Assembly: GCF_022965805.1 (NCBI RefSeq)
Contig: NC_133104.1
Location: forward strand, 26,470,069-26,534,068
DNA from: Primulina eburnea
Taxonomy: Eukaryota; Streptophyta; Magnoliopsida; Lamiales; Gesneriaceae
Length of the DNA: 64,000 nt
Direction: 5' to 3'
In this document: in pieces, positions 1 through 14,523 of the stretch
Layout: every line of letters begins with the position of its first letter
Position numbering within the stretch: the first letter of the stretch is position 1
Program-made: the position numbers and the translations under genes
Notes under the pieces: generated by a model
What the model saw: only the letters and a program-made list of their open reading frames with translations
Told to the model about the DNA's origin: nothing
The model's database searches: none

Positions 1-3000
1 GACCATTTTGATGACGGGAGTAGTCAGGGGAGTGTAGGTCGATGGGGTGACCAGGATGATCTTAGGCGTCACCATGAGCATCGTCATCGTCGGGATGGTC
101 CTAGGCGTTTCGATATGCATCGTTTCATGCAGATGGGGCCTAAGCCTTTAGTTGGCGGTGAGACTCCCGATGATGCGGAGGATTGGTTAGAGCGCATGGA
201 GAGTTGTTTCCGCGCATTCCAGTGCACCGATGAGCAGAAGATGGAGACCCTTAGTTTTCTTCTTGAGGGCCGTGCTCGCAGGTGGTGGCGATCGACTTCT
301 GCGCCGATAGTTCAGTCTCAGGGTAGAGCGACTTGGGCCGATTTCCGTGCAGCGTTCATGCAGCTGTACTTTCCTCCAGCCCTTCGCCAGGCCAAGACGA
401 TTGAGCTCTTGAACCTGAAGCAGGGGAGTATGTCTGTTGATGAGTATCAGCAGAAATTCTTTGAGTTATTACCCTTCGCTCCTCATATCAGTGGCAGTTC
501 TGAGGCCAAGTATGATCATTTCCTCCAGGGCCTTAATCAGGAGATCTTTGATCGAGTCACTGTCTGTGATAATCCTACTTCGTACGATGGGTTGGTGAAC
601 CGGTGTCGTCAAGCAGAGATCAGTCTCCAGCGTGGTAGGGCTATTCTTTCTTCTAGACCTCCGAGTACTTTGAGGCCTCGATCTCAGTCGTTCAAGAAAT
701 CTGGTTCGTCTTCTTCTGGATCTAGATCTCGATCTAGCGGTGTTTTCCGCTTTGGTAAGAAGAAGGAGTCTTGTGCGCATTGTGGGAAGAACCATCCATC
801 GGAGCAATGCCGAGTAGCCGCAGGAGCTTGTTATCAGTGCGGAGAGATGGGGCATATTAAGAAGAATTGTCCTCAGTTGCGAGGTGGAGCAGGATCTGGT
901 TCTGGATCTCAGGCGACTGTTCAGCAGAGGAGGCAGGGTCAGGCAGTGGGTAGTTCGAATCTTCGACCTCGTGCCCAAGGTCAAGTTTTTGCGTTGAACC
1001 AGGATCAGGCTGCAGACGAGACCGAGAGAGTCATAGCAGGTACTTTTTGTTTATGCGGTATTCCTGCTTTTGTTCTTATAGATACCGGAGCATCTCATTC
1101 ATTCATTTCTGCACGATTCGTTAAACGTCATAAGTTACCGTATGTTTCTCTAGACGTCATTCTTTCTGTTTCTACCCCGATGGGTCATTCGGTTTTAGCC
1201 AAGCGTCTAGTGATGGGTTGTCCTTTAGATTTTGAGGGTAACGAGTTGACTGCGAATCTTATGATTCTGGAGATGGAAGATTTTGATTGTATTTTGGGTA
1301 TAGACATTTTGACTACCTACCGAGCTACTGTGGATTGTTACCAGAAGCTTGTTCAGTTTCGTACGACTGAGAGCTCTAGTTGGTTTTTCTATGGTGAGGG
1401 AGCGCGACCTCCGATGCCAGTAGTATCTGCTCTGAAAGCCTGTCGTGCTTTAGAGGCGGGCGGGGAAGGCTACCTCATCTATACAATTGATACGTCCACA
1501 GGTAGTGTTGGTATAGAGGATATTCCAGTGGTTTGTGAATTTCCTGATGTATTTCCAGAAGAGATTCCTGGTTTTCCTCCGGTTAGAGAGGTGGAGTTTG
1601 GCATTGAATTAATGCCAGGGACTGCACCGATTTCTCGTGCCCCCTATCGTCTGGCTCCGTCAGAGATGAGAGAGCTGAAGCAGCAATTGCAGGATCTTCT
1701 TGATAAGGGTTATATTCGCCCGAGTGTTTCGCCTTGGGGAGCTCCAGTCTTGTTTGTCAAGAAGAAGGATGGATCGATGCGGTTGTGCATTGATTATCGC
1801 CAGCTGAATCGGGTGACGATCAAAAACAAGTACCCATTACCCCGTATTGATGACTTGTTCGATCAGCTTCAGGGTACTTCTGTTTACTCCAAGATCGACT
1901 TGCGATCAGGTTATCATCAGATGAGAGTCAGAGATGATGATATTTCCAAGACTGCATTTCGTACTCGTTATGGGCATTACGAGTTTCTAGTTATGCCATT
2001 CGGATTGACGAATGCGCCAGCGGTGTTCATGAATCTGATGAACCGAGTCTTCCGAGATTTTCTGGATCAGTTTGTGGTGGTTTTCATTGACGATATCTTG
2101 ATCTATTCTCATAGTGTGGAAGAGCATGTCCGGCACTTGAGGATTGTGTTGCAGATTCTTCGCGAGAAGCAATTGTATGCTAAGCTGAGTAAGTGCGAGT
2201 TCTGGATTGATCGTGTAGTATTCCTTGGTCATGTGATTTCCAAGGAAGGAATTTCTGTGGATCCCAGCAAGATTGAGGCAGTGCTAAATTGGTCACGACC
2301 TACGACGGTGGCTGAGATCCGTAGTTTTCTAGGTCTAGCAGGGTATTATCGTCGCTTCATCGTGAATTTCTCCCAGGTAGCTAGACCTTTGACGCAACTT
2401 ACTCGGAAGGATGTTCCATTTGAGTGGTCATCTGAGTGCGAAGATAGTTTCAGAGAGCTTCGTCGACTTCTGACTTCTGCACCTGTTTTGGCGTTACCGT
2501 CAGGATCTGATGGTTTCAGTGTTTACACCGATGCCTCTTCTCAAGGCTTAGGGTGTGTGTTGACGCAAAACGGTCATGTGATTGCTTATGCTTCCAGACA
2601 GCTGAAATCTCACGAGGAGAAGTATCCTACTCATGATCTAGAGTTGGCAGCTATTGTGTTCGCGCTGAAGATTTGGCGTCATTACTTGTACGGGGTTAAG
2701 TTTGAAATCTTTACTGATCATAAGAGTCTGAAATATCTGTTCACTCAGGCTGAGTTGAACATGAGGCAACGTCGTTGGATGGATTTGCTGAAAGATTATG
2801 ACTGCGAGATCAAGTACCATCCAGGATCTGCAAATCTCACAGCTGATGCTCTTAGTCGCAAAGTGAGAGTTTCTGCACTTCAGACCAGTGCTATGATTAG
2901 TACTATTCAGGATTGTTGTTCGTTGGGATTTAATTTCAAACATCGGAAAGGTATGGAGAGCATTCGTGTTGCTACCATTTTATCTGAGCCAGCCTTGTTC

Positions 3001-4413
3001 GCTCGGATTCGAGATGCTCAGATGTCTGATCTCAAGACTCAGAGATTAGCTCGGTTAGCGGGTGGAGATAGCGGTTTCCATTATCAGTCTAATGGTCTTC
3101 TGTGTTTGTCTAATCGAGTTGTAGTACCAGAAGATGATAATTTGAGGGAGGAGATCTTATCTCATGCTCATCGAAGTAAGTTGAGTATTCATCCAGGAAG
3201 TAATAAGATGTATAAAGACTTGAGGACACGATTTTGGTGGAAAGGGATGAAGCGCAGTGTTTATCAGTTTGTTTCCAAGTGTCTTGTTTGTCAACAGGTT
3301 AAGGCAGAGCACCGTCGACCTGGAGGATTATTGTTGAATCTACCTATTCCTGAATGGAAGTGGGAGCATATCGCGATGGATTTCATTACTCACTTGCCAT
3401 TATCGTCGAGGAATAGTGACGCTATTTGGGTAGTGGTGGATCGACTCACCAAGTCTGCTCATTTTCTGTCTTATAACCGGGATTTCACTTTCGATCGTAT
3501 GGCTCGATTGTACATTCAGGAGATTGTACGTTTGCATGGAGTGCCTGTCAGTATTGTCAGTGACAGAGATCCTCGTTTTACCTCACGGTTTTGGGGTAGT
3601 TTCCAGTCAGTTTTGGGTACTACACTGAGTCTGAGTACTGCTTATCATCCGGAGACTGACGGTCAGTCAGAGAGGACTATCCGTACGTTTGAGGATATGT
3701 TGCGAGCCTGTGTTATGGATTTCGGACCCGCTTGGCAGGATCATTTGCCTTTGATTGAGTTCGCGTACAACAACAGCTACCATCGTAGTATTGGTATGGC
3801 ACCATTTGAGGCGTTGTATGGGCGACGTTGTCGTACTCCTTTATTCTGGGACGAAGTTGGTGAACGACATGTTGAGGGACCGGAGTTAGTCCAGCAGGCT
3901 ATTGATAAAGTTGCAGTAATCAAGAAGAGGATTAAGATTGCCCAGGATCGACAGGCTAGTTATGCGAACACCAAGCGGCGACCTCTTTATTTCCAGCCAG
4001 GTGAGAAAGTGTTTCTCCGAGTTTCGCCTTTTCGCAGGATTTTGAGATTTGGTCTCAAGGGTAAGCTATCTCCGAGATTCATTGGTCCTTTTGAGATTCT
4101 AGAATGTGTGGGAGATTTAGCTTACAGGTTAGCATTACCTCCGTATTTGTCCGGTATTCATGATGTGTTCCACGTATCTTTGTTGAGACGATACGTAGCA
4201 GATGAGTCTCACATCTTGCATCCCTCTGAAGTTCAACTTGAATCAGATTTGTCTTACGTGGAGCGACCAGTTCAGATTCTCGATCGCAAAGACAAGGTGT
4301 TGCGGAATAAGATCATTCCTCTTGTCTTAGTACAGTGGCAGCGCAGAGGCACTGAAGAAGCCACTTGGGAGTTAGAGAGTCGTATGCGTTCAGAACATCC
4401 AGAGCTCTTTTGA
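1..4413 (+). CDS. Gypsy-1 gag-pol polyprotein (Ty3/Gypsy chromovirus, Tekay/Del-like), 5' end outside window
   Basis: This single open frame encodes the structural and replication proteins of an LTR retrotransposon. The first ATG in the window is at 115, but the frame is open back to base 1, so the true start lies upstream. Counting from the codon at 115: gag about 1-190; two zinc knuckles (Cys220/223-His227-Cys232 and Cys239/242-His247-Cys252); aspartic protease with Asp323-Thr-Gly; reverse transcriptase with the catalytic FIDD at 657-660; RNase H beginning YTDAS at 804; integrase with an HHCC finger (about 1016-1070) and D1089, D1150, E1186 in D-D35-E spacing; chromodomain-like C-terminus (about 1345-1430) ending EATWELE...HPELF. 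There is no internal stop or frameshift, unlike every other pol in the window, so the copy is young and possibly competent. The Tekay/Del assignment is by resemblance only. Confidence 0.95.
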   Translation, partial: DHFDDGSSQGSVGRWGDQDDLRRHHEHRHRRDGPRRFDMHRFMQMGPKPLVGGETPDDAEDWLERMESCFRAFQCTDEQKMETLSFLLEGRARRWWRSTSAPIVQSQGRATWADFRAAFMQLYFPPALRQAKTIELLNLKQGSMSVDEYQQKFFELLPFAPHISGSSEAKYDHFLQGLNQEIFDRVTVCDNPTSYDGLVNRCRQAEISLQRGRAILSSRPPSTLRPRSQSFKKSGSSSSGSRSRSSGVFRFGKKKESCAHCGKNHPSEQCRVAAGACYQCGEMGHIKKNCPQLRGGAGSGSGSQATVQQRRQGQAVGSSNLRPRAQGQVFALNQDQAADETERVIAGTFCLCGIPAFVLIDTGASHSFISARFVKRHKLPYVSLDVILSVSTPMGHSVLAKRLVMGCPLDFEGNELTANLMILEMEDFDCILGIDILTTYRATVDCYQKLVQFRTTESSSWFFYGEGARPPMPVVSALKACRALEAGGEGYLIYTIDTSTGSVGIEDIPVVCEFPDVFPEEIPGFPPVREVEFGIELMPGTAPISRAPYRLAPSEMRELKQQLQDLLDKGYIRPSVSPWGAPVLFVKKKDGSMRLCIDYRQLNRVTIKNKYPLPRIDDLFDQLQGTSVYSKIDLRSGYHQMRVRDDDISKTAFRTRYGHYEFLVMPFGLTNAPAVFMNLMNRVFRDFLDQFVVVFIDDILIYSHSVEEHVRHLRIVLQILREKQLYAKLSKCEFWIDRVVFLGHVISKEGISVDPSKIEAVLNWSRPTTVAEIRSFLGLAGYYRRFIVNFSQVARPLTQLTRKDVPFEWSSECEDSFRELRRLLTSAPVLALPSGSDGFSVYTDASSQGLGCVLTQNGHVIAYASRQLKSHEEKYPTHDLELAAIVFALKIWRHYLYGVKFEIFTDHKSLKYLFTQAELNMRQRRWMDLLKDYDCEIKYHPGSANLTADALSRKVRVSALQTSAMISTIQDCCSLGFNFKHRKGMESIRVATILSEPALFARIRDAQMSDLKTQRLARLAGGDSGFHYQSNGLLCLSNRVVVPEDDNLREEILSHAHRSKLSIHPGSNKMYKDLRTRFWWKGMKRSVYQFVSKCLVCQQVKAEHRRPGGLLLNLPIPEWKWEHIAMDFITHLPLSSRNSDAIWVVVDRLTKSAHFLSYNRDFTFDRMARLYIQEIVRLHGVPVSIVSDRDPRFTSRFWGSFQSVLGTTLSLSTAYHPETDGQSERTIRTFEDMLRACVMDFGPAWQDHLPLIEFAYNNSYHRSIGMAPFEALYGRRCRTPLFWDEVGERHVEGPELVQQAIDKVAVIKKRIKIAQDRQASYANTKRRPLYFQPGEKVFLRVSPFRRILRFGLKGKLSPRFIGPFEILECVGDLAYRLALPPYLSGIHDVFHVSLLRRYVADESHILHPSEVQLESDLSYVERPVQILDRKDKVLRNKIIPLVLVQWQRRGTEEATWELESRMRSEHPELF

Positions 4414-4551
4414 GTTTTGCTTTGTATATGTTTGTGTTTTTCAATTGTAATCGAGATATCAGTTGTATTCAACAACAATTGAGATATAATAGCGATGTTG
4501 TTATTTCGTTTTGTTCATTCTCTAAGCCTGATTTCGAGGACGAAATCTTTT

Positions 4552-4564
4552 AAGGGGGGGAGAA
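4552..4564 (+). other. Polypurine tract of Gypsy-1
   Basis: An A/G-only run (AAGGGGGG then AGAA) lies directly before the TG that opens the 3' LTR. This is where plus-strand DNA synthesis is primed in LTR elements. A GACGAAAT-type motif just upstream recurs before the PPT of the other chromoviruses here. Confidence 0.85.
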
Positions 4565-4658
4565 TGTAGTAGCCCGAATGCCGAATTGGGTAATTAACGG
4601 ATTAATGGTGATTAATCATGATCGGAAGGTCCGAAGATGGTTCGGAAGCACCGAAGAG

Positions 4659-4910
4659 TTCGGAAGGTCCGAAGTGAGTTCGGTGGATCCGATCATTAGG
4701 TGTCAAGAGTTGATCGACACGTGGGAGTTCGGACGTTCCGAAGTGTAGGTTCGGTGGATCCGATCATGAGGTGTCAAGAGCAGCTGGACACGTGCATGTT
4801 CGGACGGTCCGAAGTGTATGATCGGAGGATCCGATCATGAGCTGTCAAGAGCCAGTGGACACGTAGCGTTCGGACGTTCCGAAGTGGTGTTCGGAGGATC
4901 CGAACATGGC
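4659..4910 (+). repeat. U3 array of about 70-bp units with TTCGGA...TCCGAA palindromes
   Basis: Units begin at 4659, 4728, 4799 and 4869 (steps of 69, 71 and 70 bp). Each has a TTCGGACGTTCCGAA-type palindrome, then 21-22 bp later a second palindrome centred on GGATCC (TCGGNGGATCCGA). The first three complete units also contain GTGTCAAGAG or a variant and ACACGT; two have a full CACGTG G-box core. The array abuts the TATA box, which suggests an enhancer role by analogy with U3 direct repeats of other retroelements. Confidence 0.9.
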
Positions 4911-4920
4911 CTATAAATAG
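4911..4920 (+). promoter_or_regulatory. TATA box of Gypsy-1 LTR
   Basis: CTATAAATAG directly follows the last unit of the palindrome array and matches the plant TATA consensus. Transcription would start roughly 30 bp downstream, marking the U3/R boundary. Confidence 0.75.
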
Positions 4921-6038
4921 TGGTCGGATTTCCTCATTTTGACTCGCCAATTCAGAGAATTTCATAGCATTTCAGTCGTTTCTGACAGGTTCTAGTCGTG
5001 TTCCGAGATTTGGGCACTAGCGGGGAGCTGCTGGTCTTGTAGCAGAGCTGTGCTCTAGTTGGGAGCTAGCGGCATCAGCGGGCTAGCGACGGACGAAGGT
5101 TTGGAATTTTATCAGTATTTATCTCAGGATTATCTAGTTAAGTCTGGTAGATAAGTTTAGTGATGGTTTTCACTTGATGAATAGGCTTGGATTAGACCTG
5201 TTGTCTGGTTGTTCCAGTGGATTAGGATTGCTGTGATAGAGGTACGAAAGTACTATCCGAGATATCCTGGTTGAGTATACATTCATATATGTGTTGCATG
5301 ATTATGTGGTGCATTGATATATGTCATATGATGCATGCTATTATGTCACGTTTATTACTGCACGTTGCATTTCATGTTGAGCCGTATCTCCTTCGAGATA
5401 GCCTTTGCTGTTGAGCTGTATCTCTTTCGAGATAAGCTATATCTTGGGGCCGCTCAGCCCTGTCTTGTGGACGCATGGACACCGAGAGTACACAGTGGCC
5501 GACGGGTCGGGAGGGCTTCGGTGGTCCGGGACATTTTAGGTCCACGTCTGTCTTGTAGTGGATGCAGTGACCCAGAGGTTGGACCGCGCGGCACTATCCA
5601 CTTGGCGCCTCTAGACTGAGCATTGTTGAGATCCTTTTGTGATTCCTGTTTCTTGACTACCCCGGTATCATGATCATAGCATGTGCATTTCATATAGGTC
5701 TGTATACTCATACTTTTGTACTGGGCGTTCTTATCGCTCACGTCCTCGGTTTTGTTTATCTTGGACACCCCATTCCCTCGGGGCAGGTCTCAGGTTGGAT
5801 GGTTCCGGAGGAGCAGGAGGAGGACGTTGAGTAGCCGGTTGGTTTAGTTTCGGTATCATTTGATTCGATATGGTTGTACCAGATATTCTTTACCTTATTT
5901 TGAGTTGTTCTAGAGTTCGTTTGGGTTGTATAACTATCATTTGTTAGTTGTTTCCGCTATTATCTCTGATTAGTAATTATTAAGTTAATTGCATGCTTAG
6001 TTTTCAATTAGTAGGTGATTCTGGAACGGGTCACTACA

Positions 6039-8242
6039 GAAACTGTATGCGAAACTGTCGAAATGTGAATTATGGCTGAGACAGGTTGTATTTCTGGGTC
6101 ATATCATATCCGGAGATGGTATATTAGTTGATCCCGGCAAGTTTGAAGCCGTGATTTCTTAGCCGAAACTGACATCAGTGCCAGAGATTCGTAGTTTTAT
6201 GGGTTTAACAGGATATTATCGTCAATTTATTAAACATTTCTCGAGTATTGTAAACCTATTACGCAGTTGATTCAGAAGAATGCTCCATTTATTTGGTCAG
6301 AAGATATTGAGTCCAGTTTTCTTGAATTGAAGAAAAGATTGACCAGTGCTCTGATCTTGACTATTCCATTAGCTACTGGTGATTTCGTCTATTGTGATGC
6401 TTCTCACAGGGGATTGGGATGTATATTGATGCAGCGAGGCCAAGTTATCGCTTATGCTTCATGACAATTGAAGCCACACGAGACTCGCTACCCAATTCAT
6501 GATCTTGAATTGGCTGCCATCGTCTTTGCGTTAAAGATATGGCGACACTACCTGTACGGTGAGAAGTTTGAGATTTATTCTAATCATAAAAGCCTGAGAT
6601 ATCTCTTTTCACAGTCAGAGTTGAATATGAGGCAACAAAGATGGCTTGATTTACTAAAAGATTTTGATTGTGAAATCAAGTACCATCCAGGAAATTCGAA
6701 TGCAACAGCTGATGCACTGAGTCGTAAGGTATGTTCTTTGTCCTTATCGCTATTGGTGTTTCAAATTTGATAGAAGATTGTTGTTTTTCTGGATTGTTAT
6801 TTGAGACAGATCATAGACCATTGAGATTATATGATGTTCAAGTCGAACCAGAGTTGATTCTGAGAATTAAAGCGGCTCAGAAAGTTGATCAAAATGTTCA
6901 GAATTCGGTTTCGATGGTCAGAGCGGGGCATCGATTTGAGTATCAGGTACGGGATAGCGTACTTTATGTGAATAATCGTCTTGTTTTGCAGAATGTTTCC
7001 GATTTGAAACGACAGATATTGTCAGAATCACACAGTAGTCGATTCAGTATTCATCCTGGTGGTAGAAAAATGTACAATGATTTAAAAAGACAGTTTTGGT
7101 GGAAACAGATGAAAGCTGATTTTGCTGAATTTGTAGCCAAATGTCTGAGTTGCCAACAGGTGAAGGCCGAGAGAAAGAAACCAGGAGGATTGTTACAGAG
7201 CTTATCGATTCCGGAACGGAAATGGGATCACATTTCCATGGACTTCGTGACAAAGCTACCGAGATCCTCCCGAGGTTGTGATGCGATTTGGGTTGTGATA
7301 GATCGATTGACCAAATCTGAATGCTTTATTCCATACAAGATGACATATAGACATTACCAGATGGCCGATATTTATATCAGAGAAGTGGTCAGATTGAACA
7401 GAGTGTCGAAATCAATTGTTTCAGACCGTGATCCTCGGTTTACATCGCACTTCTGGCAGAGTTTACAGTAGGCTCTAGGTACGAAGTTACATCTTAGTAC
7501 CACATATCATCCTCAGACTGACGGACAGTCAGAGCGGACGATCCAGACACTGGAAGATATGCTGAGAGCTATAGTGCTTGACTTTAGCACTAACTGTCAA
7601 GATGCATTGCCACTTTGTGAATTTTCCTACAACAACAACTATCAGACGAGTATTGAGATAGCTCCTTTTGAGGCGTTGTATGAAAACAAATGCAGATCCC
7701 CTCTATATTGGGACAATATCTCTGAGATTCCTGAGGTTGGACCTGATATGATCAGAGATATGACAGAGAAAGTGAAGCTGATTCAGAAGAGAATGAAGAC
7801 AGCTCAGGACAGACAGACCAAATATGCCACTGGTCGATGTAGAACATTGGTATTCGAAACAGGAGATCGAGTGTTCTTAAAGATTTCACCTTTCTAAGGA
7901 GTTCTCAGATTTGGCAAGAAAGGGAAACTGTCTTCACGTTATATTGGCCTTATGAGATTCTCGAGAAGATAGGAGATCGGGCCTATCGACTCGCCTTACC
8001 GCCTTCTTTATCTGGAATACATGATATCTTTCATGTATCGTTATTGAGAAAATATCTTTCAGATGCTTCACATATTATTCAGCCGGACGAGGCCGCACTG
8101 GACGAGACGTTGAGCTATTTCGAAAAGCCGATTCAGATTCTCGATCGGAAGGAAAAACAGCTCAGAGCGAAGACTATTCCACTTGTGAAGATTCAGCGGA
8201 TGAGTCTGATATGAGGCAGAGATTCCCAGAGTTATTTCATTG
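6039..8242 (+). pseudogene. Gypsy-2 pol relic (RT end, RNase H, integrase, chromodomain)
   Basis: Translated similarity runs in order from the end of reverse transcriptase (LGHIISGDG near 6095) through RNase H (YCDAS, then [22 protein letters not shown] near 6480-6550), the integrase zinc finger (SCQQVKAE near 7150), the core (MDFVTKLPR near 7240, SDRDPRF near 7430, TDGQSER near 7515) and a chromodomain-like end. It is broken by in-frame stops (TAG near 6162, TGA near 6465, TAG after the DPRF block near 7470, TAA near 7895) and by frameshifts (near 6250, 6730 and after 7900). Gag, protease and most of RT are absent because Gypsy-1 interrupts the element and the rest lies outside the window. 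Gypsy-5 belongs to the same family. Confidence 0.9.
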
Positions 8243-8328
8243 ATGTGAGTTTTCTGATTAACTTTTGTTATACATTTCTTTCTGATATGATTTGATTGCT
8301 TGTGATTTCGGGGACAAAATCGTGTCCT

Positions 8329-8340
8329 AGGGGGGAGAAA
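8329..8340 (+). other. Polypurine tract of Gypsy-2
   Basis: AGGGGGGAGAAA immediately precedes the TGTAATGACC start of the LTR. Confidence 0.8.
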
Positions 8341-8471
8341 TGTAATGACCGAGATTTTATATCATATTAAGCTGAGATTATTGAGTTTGAATTCATGTTA
8401 TTATAGACGAATCATCTCGAGACCGGATTGGGCCAAGCATATGAATTACACAATTTTTGGACAGAACTATT

Positions 8472-8720
8472 GGCGCCCGAGCGGTAGTTTATGACCGCCC
8501 GAGCGCCATTGTTTAACAAGTAAGTGTTTCGGGAAGAAGATGCGGCACCCGAGCGGTAGTTTATGACCGCCCTCATGCCAATGTGTGATAAGAGAAATCA
8601 GACAGAGAGTCTGGCACCCGAGCGGTAGTTGTTGACCACCCGAGCGCTAGTGTACAACAAGTCAAGTTATCGGACAGAGTGTTCGACGCCCGAGCGGTAA
8701 TTTGTGACCGCCCGAGCACC
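8472..8720 (+). repeat. U3 array of four CCCGAGCGG...CCGCCCGAGCG hairpins, about 71-bp period
   Basis: Near-identical 36-bp imperfect inverted repeats begin at 8472, 8544, 8613 and 8685 (steps 72, 69, 72). Each has a CCCGAGCGGTA arm, a short AT-rich loop and a GACCGCCCGAGCG arm; the half-sites are about 22 bp apart. The Gypsy-5 LTR has three copies at the same period. Confidence 0.9.
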
Positions 8721-8767
8721 GCCTGATTTGTATAGAGAATAAAACACGTATCCTTGGCATGCACAAG

Positions 8768-8781
8768 AGATATATATATAG
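8768..8781 (+). promoter_or_regulatory. TATA box of Gypsy-2 LTR
   Basis: GATATATATATAGG lies about 48 bp after the last hairpin of the U3 array and precedes a pyrimidine-rich tract typical of an LTR transcription start. Confidence 0.65.
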
Positions 8782-10181
8782 GTTTCTTTCTTTCAGAATT
8801 ATCAGAAGGGAGAAAGGAAACGAGAAAAGAGTTGTGAAAATCCTTACGCCTTTTATCGTGTAGATTTATTATTTGCAAAACATCCGTCCGTCTGATTTTC
8901 AATCCGACTTTAGTATTGTATTCCTATCGAAAAGTCCTTCAATTGGACGTAAGTTTTACTACGTTTTGTTATGTTTTGAAAATATCATCTTAAAGAAATC
9001 AGATATGAATCATATACGATGTTCTAGAGATATTAGACATCGCATAATTGAAACCGGATTGAAAAACAGATACCGTATAGAATTGTTATGATTTTCTGAG
9101 TTGAGTTGATTGAGATGTGATATCAGATTTGCATTATTATTGATTATGAGTTGAGGAAATTGATATCTGTCGATGTGTATTGCTGGGTATATTGAGATTG
9201 TGCAGTAATGCTGTTGAAACAGAATTTGATTCAGTTTTGATTATATATAATATTGATTTGAGTTGTATATTGATACGATATCGTCGATATTTTCATTGCC
9301 AGATTGAGTATTGACAGGCATTGAATCCGAGACTTCGACAGAGTCAGATTAACAGAAAGAAAGGTATAAATCAATGTTGATTCAGGATTGCACAACTCGA
9401 GTTCGATTTGACGTGAGTTTCCCTAAATCACATACTTTATTTTATTGCATTGATATCTGCAATTATGAAATTGATATGTGTTAGTCTATTGATTCATAGA
9501 CAAAGTATGTATGAGTCATAGGCTGATTTGCCTAGTCATTGGCTGATGCGCCAAGTCTTCGGCTGATCCGCCAAGACACTTGATGTTTGGTTTATATCGA
9601 TGTCGCTTAGGATTTGATTCATTCATATTGCTGAGATTCGATATATGTGACAATATCTAGATACCAGGATCCCTAGATTAGAGATGAGTCGAGTATGAGA
9701 TGACGAGTCGCGAGTGATTGACAGTGTTATATCATTTCATGTTTTCCGATTTTGATACATGTTATTGATACGTGTTTCATGCTTTTATATATGATTTTAT
9801 ATGACTGCATGTTTACACTGTTTATACTGGGATTATATTCTCACCGGAGTTATCCGGCTGTTGTCTTGTCTATATGTTTGCATGACAACAGGTGGGGCAG
9901 TATCAGGATCAGGACGAGGATGAGAGATTTCAGTTAGCGTGGAGATCCGGACTTAGAGTAGATTAATTTTCAATACTTTACGTAATGACTGAATTCTAGT
10001 TGAGATGAACATTTGTTGTACAAGATTTGTACCTTTGTATTGATATGTATATCGGATCGAGTACATTACATTTTCGCAGTTATTATTTTTTTTTAAAAAA
10101 AATTTTATGTCCCACATTTCTTGATTGTTATATTGATCCTTAATAATGACTAAGAAAATGAATTAGGTTCGGGTCCCCACA

Positions 10182-11563
10182 GATTCGAAGCCACCCACTA
10201 CACAAAAAGTAGATCCCACACTCTAGCAGCCAATCGAAGAAACAGAAGCTCCTAGGAGACCGATAGAAAGTCAAGGCCACCTAATAGGATGAGTCTACTC
10301 TTGTAGAGGGCCAAGGTGAATCCATTCCTAGATTTAATCGAAGAAACTTCAAGGAAGCATTGTATGATGCTGATTCACATCATTAGGAAAAGAGAATAAA
10401 GTATTAAAATTTCAAAGATCTATTTATAAGCTCAAATAGACATCAAGAAGCTGGAACCTAATATTTGACAACTCTATCAAAGAGTTTGATTTTATCAAGA
10501 ATCCTGAGGAACCTTGCGTGTACAAGAAAATTAGTGGGAGTGGAGTGACATTCCTGGTACTTTACATTGATGAAACACTACTCATTGGGAATGATGTAGG
10601 GATGTTGCAATCAACTAAAGCATGGTTTGCTGGTATATTCTCCATGAAGGATATGGGTGAAGCATCATATGTATTAGGAATAAAGATCTATAGAGATAGA
10701 TCAAAGAGGATACTAGGACTCAATCAATCCACAAATATCTATACCATATTGAGGAGATTCTCTATGGAGGAATCCAAGAAAAGATAACTCCCAATGTCTC
10801 ATTGTGCGAATCTATCTAAGTCTACGTGCCCTAAGACTGATACAGAGACAGAAAACATGAGCCGTATTCGATATGTGGCTGCTATCAATAGTACAATGTA
10901 TGGTCTGATATCTACTCGACCTGATATTGCATATTCTCTGAATGTTGCAGGCAGATATTAGTCGAATCCTGGTCCATTGCATTGGAAAGTCGTCAAGGAC
11001 ATTGTTAAGTACTTGAGAAGAACTAATAAACTGTTCTTGGTCTACGGGAGTGAAGAATTAAAATTGGAAGGCTATATTTATTATAGCTTCCAATTATATT
11101 TGGATGATTCAAAATCAGCCTCTAGATTTGTATTCAAGCTCAATGGTGGTGTTGTCTTTTGGAAGATTTCCAAACAAAACACCAAAGTGGATTCAAACAC
11201 TGAGCCCGAATACATATCTGCATCAGGTGCAACAAAAGAGGGTGTTTCGATGAGGAATTTCGTCCAAGATTTGGGTGTCATTCCTCAAACAGTTAGTCTA
11301 GTCCCGGTCTATTGTGACAACACCGGTACCATTGCTTAAGCAAAGGAACAGAGGTCTCATCAGCGATCCACATATATATTGAGGAAGTTCCAAATAATCC
11401 TATATATAGTGGGAAAAGGGGACACATCGATAGAAATAGTCACTTTGTCAGACAATGTTTCCGATCCACTAACGAAGCTCCTGCTAAGACCAATGTTTGT
11501 GAAGCATCGTGAAGCAATGAAACTATGATCTATGGGTAGTTAGCTATAGGTCAACTAGAAGAT
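10182..11563 (+). pseudogene. Copia pol relic (RT and RNase H)
   Basis: Ty1/Copia similarity starts abruptly at the Gypsy-2 LTR. Recognisable blocks are the RT YVDD region, here reading LYIDETLLIGND near 10560, the downstream KDMGEASYVLGIKIYRDRSKR near 10650, and RNase H blocks (STRPDIAYSLNVA near 10910; a TEPEYISASGATKEGV block near 11200). Stops occur at 10786, near 10960 and at 11337, and the second Asp of YVDD has become Glu. It matches the Copia-A pol at 25548-26792 on the other strand. The upstream part of pol is outside the window, beyond Gypsy-1 and Gypsy-2. Confidence 0.9.

Positions 11564-14523
<2,960 letters not shown>

Larger units (their letters stand above)
4565..6038 (+). mobile_element. 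3' LTR of Gypsy-1
   Basis: The repeat begins TGTAGTAGCCCG immediately after the PPT and ends ...CACTACA, giving the TG...CA termini of an LTR of 1474 bp. The base after the end resumes the RT reading frame of Gypsy-2, so Gypsy-1 is inserted in that element; GAAAC at 6039-6043 is the expected right-hand target duplication. The matching 5' LTR is outside the window. U3 carries a four-unit repeat array next to a TATA box. Small ORFs inside (for example 5335-5619) have no recognisable product. Confidence 0.9.
8341..10181 (+). mobile_element. 3' LTR of Gypsy-2
   Basis: The LTR starts TGTAATGACCGAG after the PPT and ends GGGTCCCCACA (1841 bp). Sequence beyond 10181 is Copia pol, so Gypsy-2 is inserted into a Copia element. 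The LTR matches the Gypsy-5 LTR (51933-53607, opposite strand) in both termini and in the internal hairpin array. A motif containing GGCTGAT(G/C)CGCCAAG repeats near 9518-9580. Confidence 0.9.

Noticed and set aside
4659..4920. CRISPR-like regularly spaced palindromic repeats (also 8472-8720, 29360-29569, 54781-54962)
   Set aside because: They lie inside LTRs of plant retrotransposons next to TATA boxes. The spacer parts are also repeated, and no cas genes or prokaryotic context exist.
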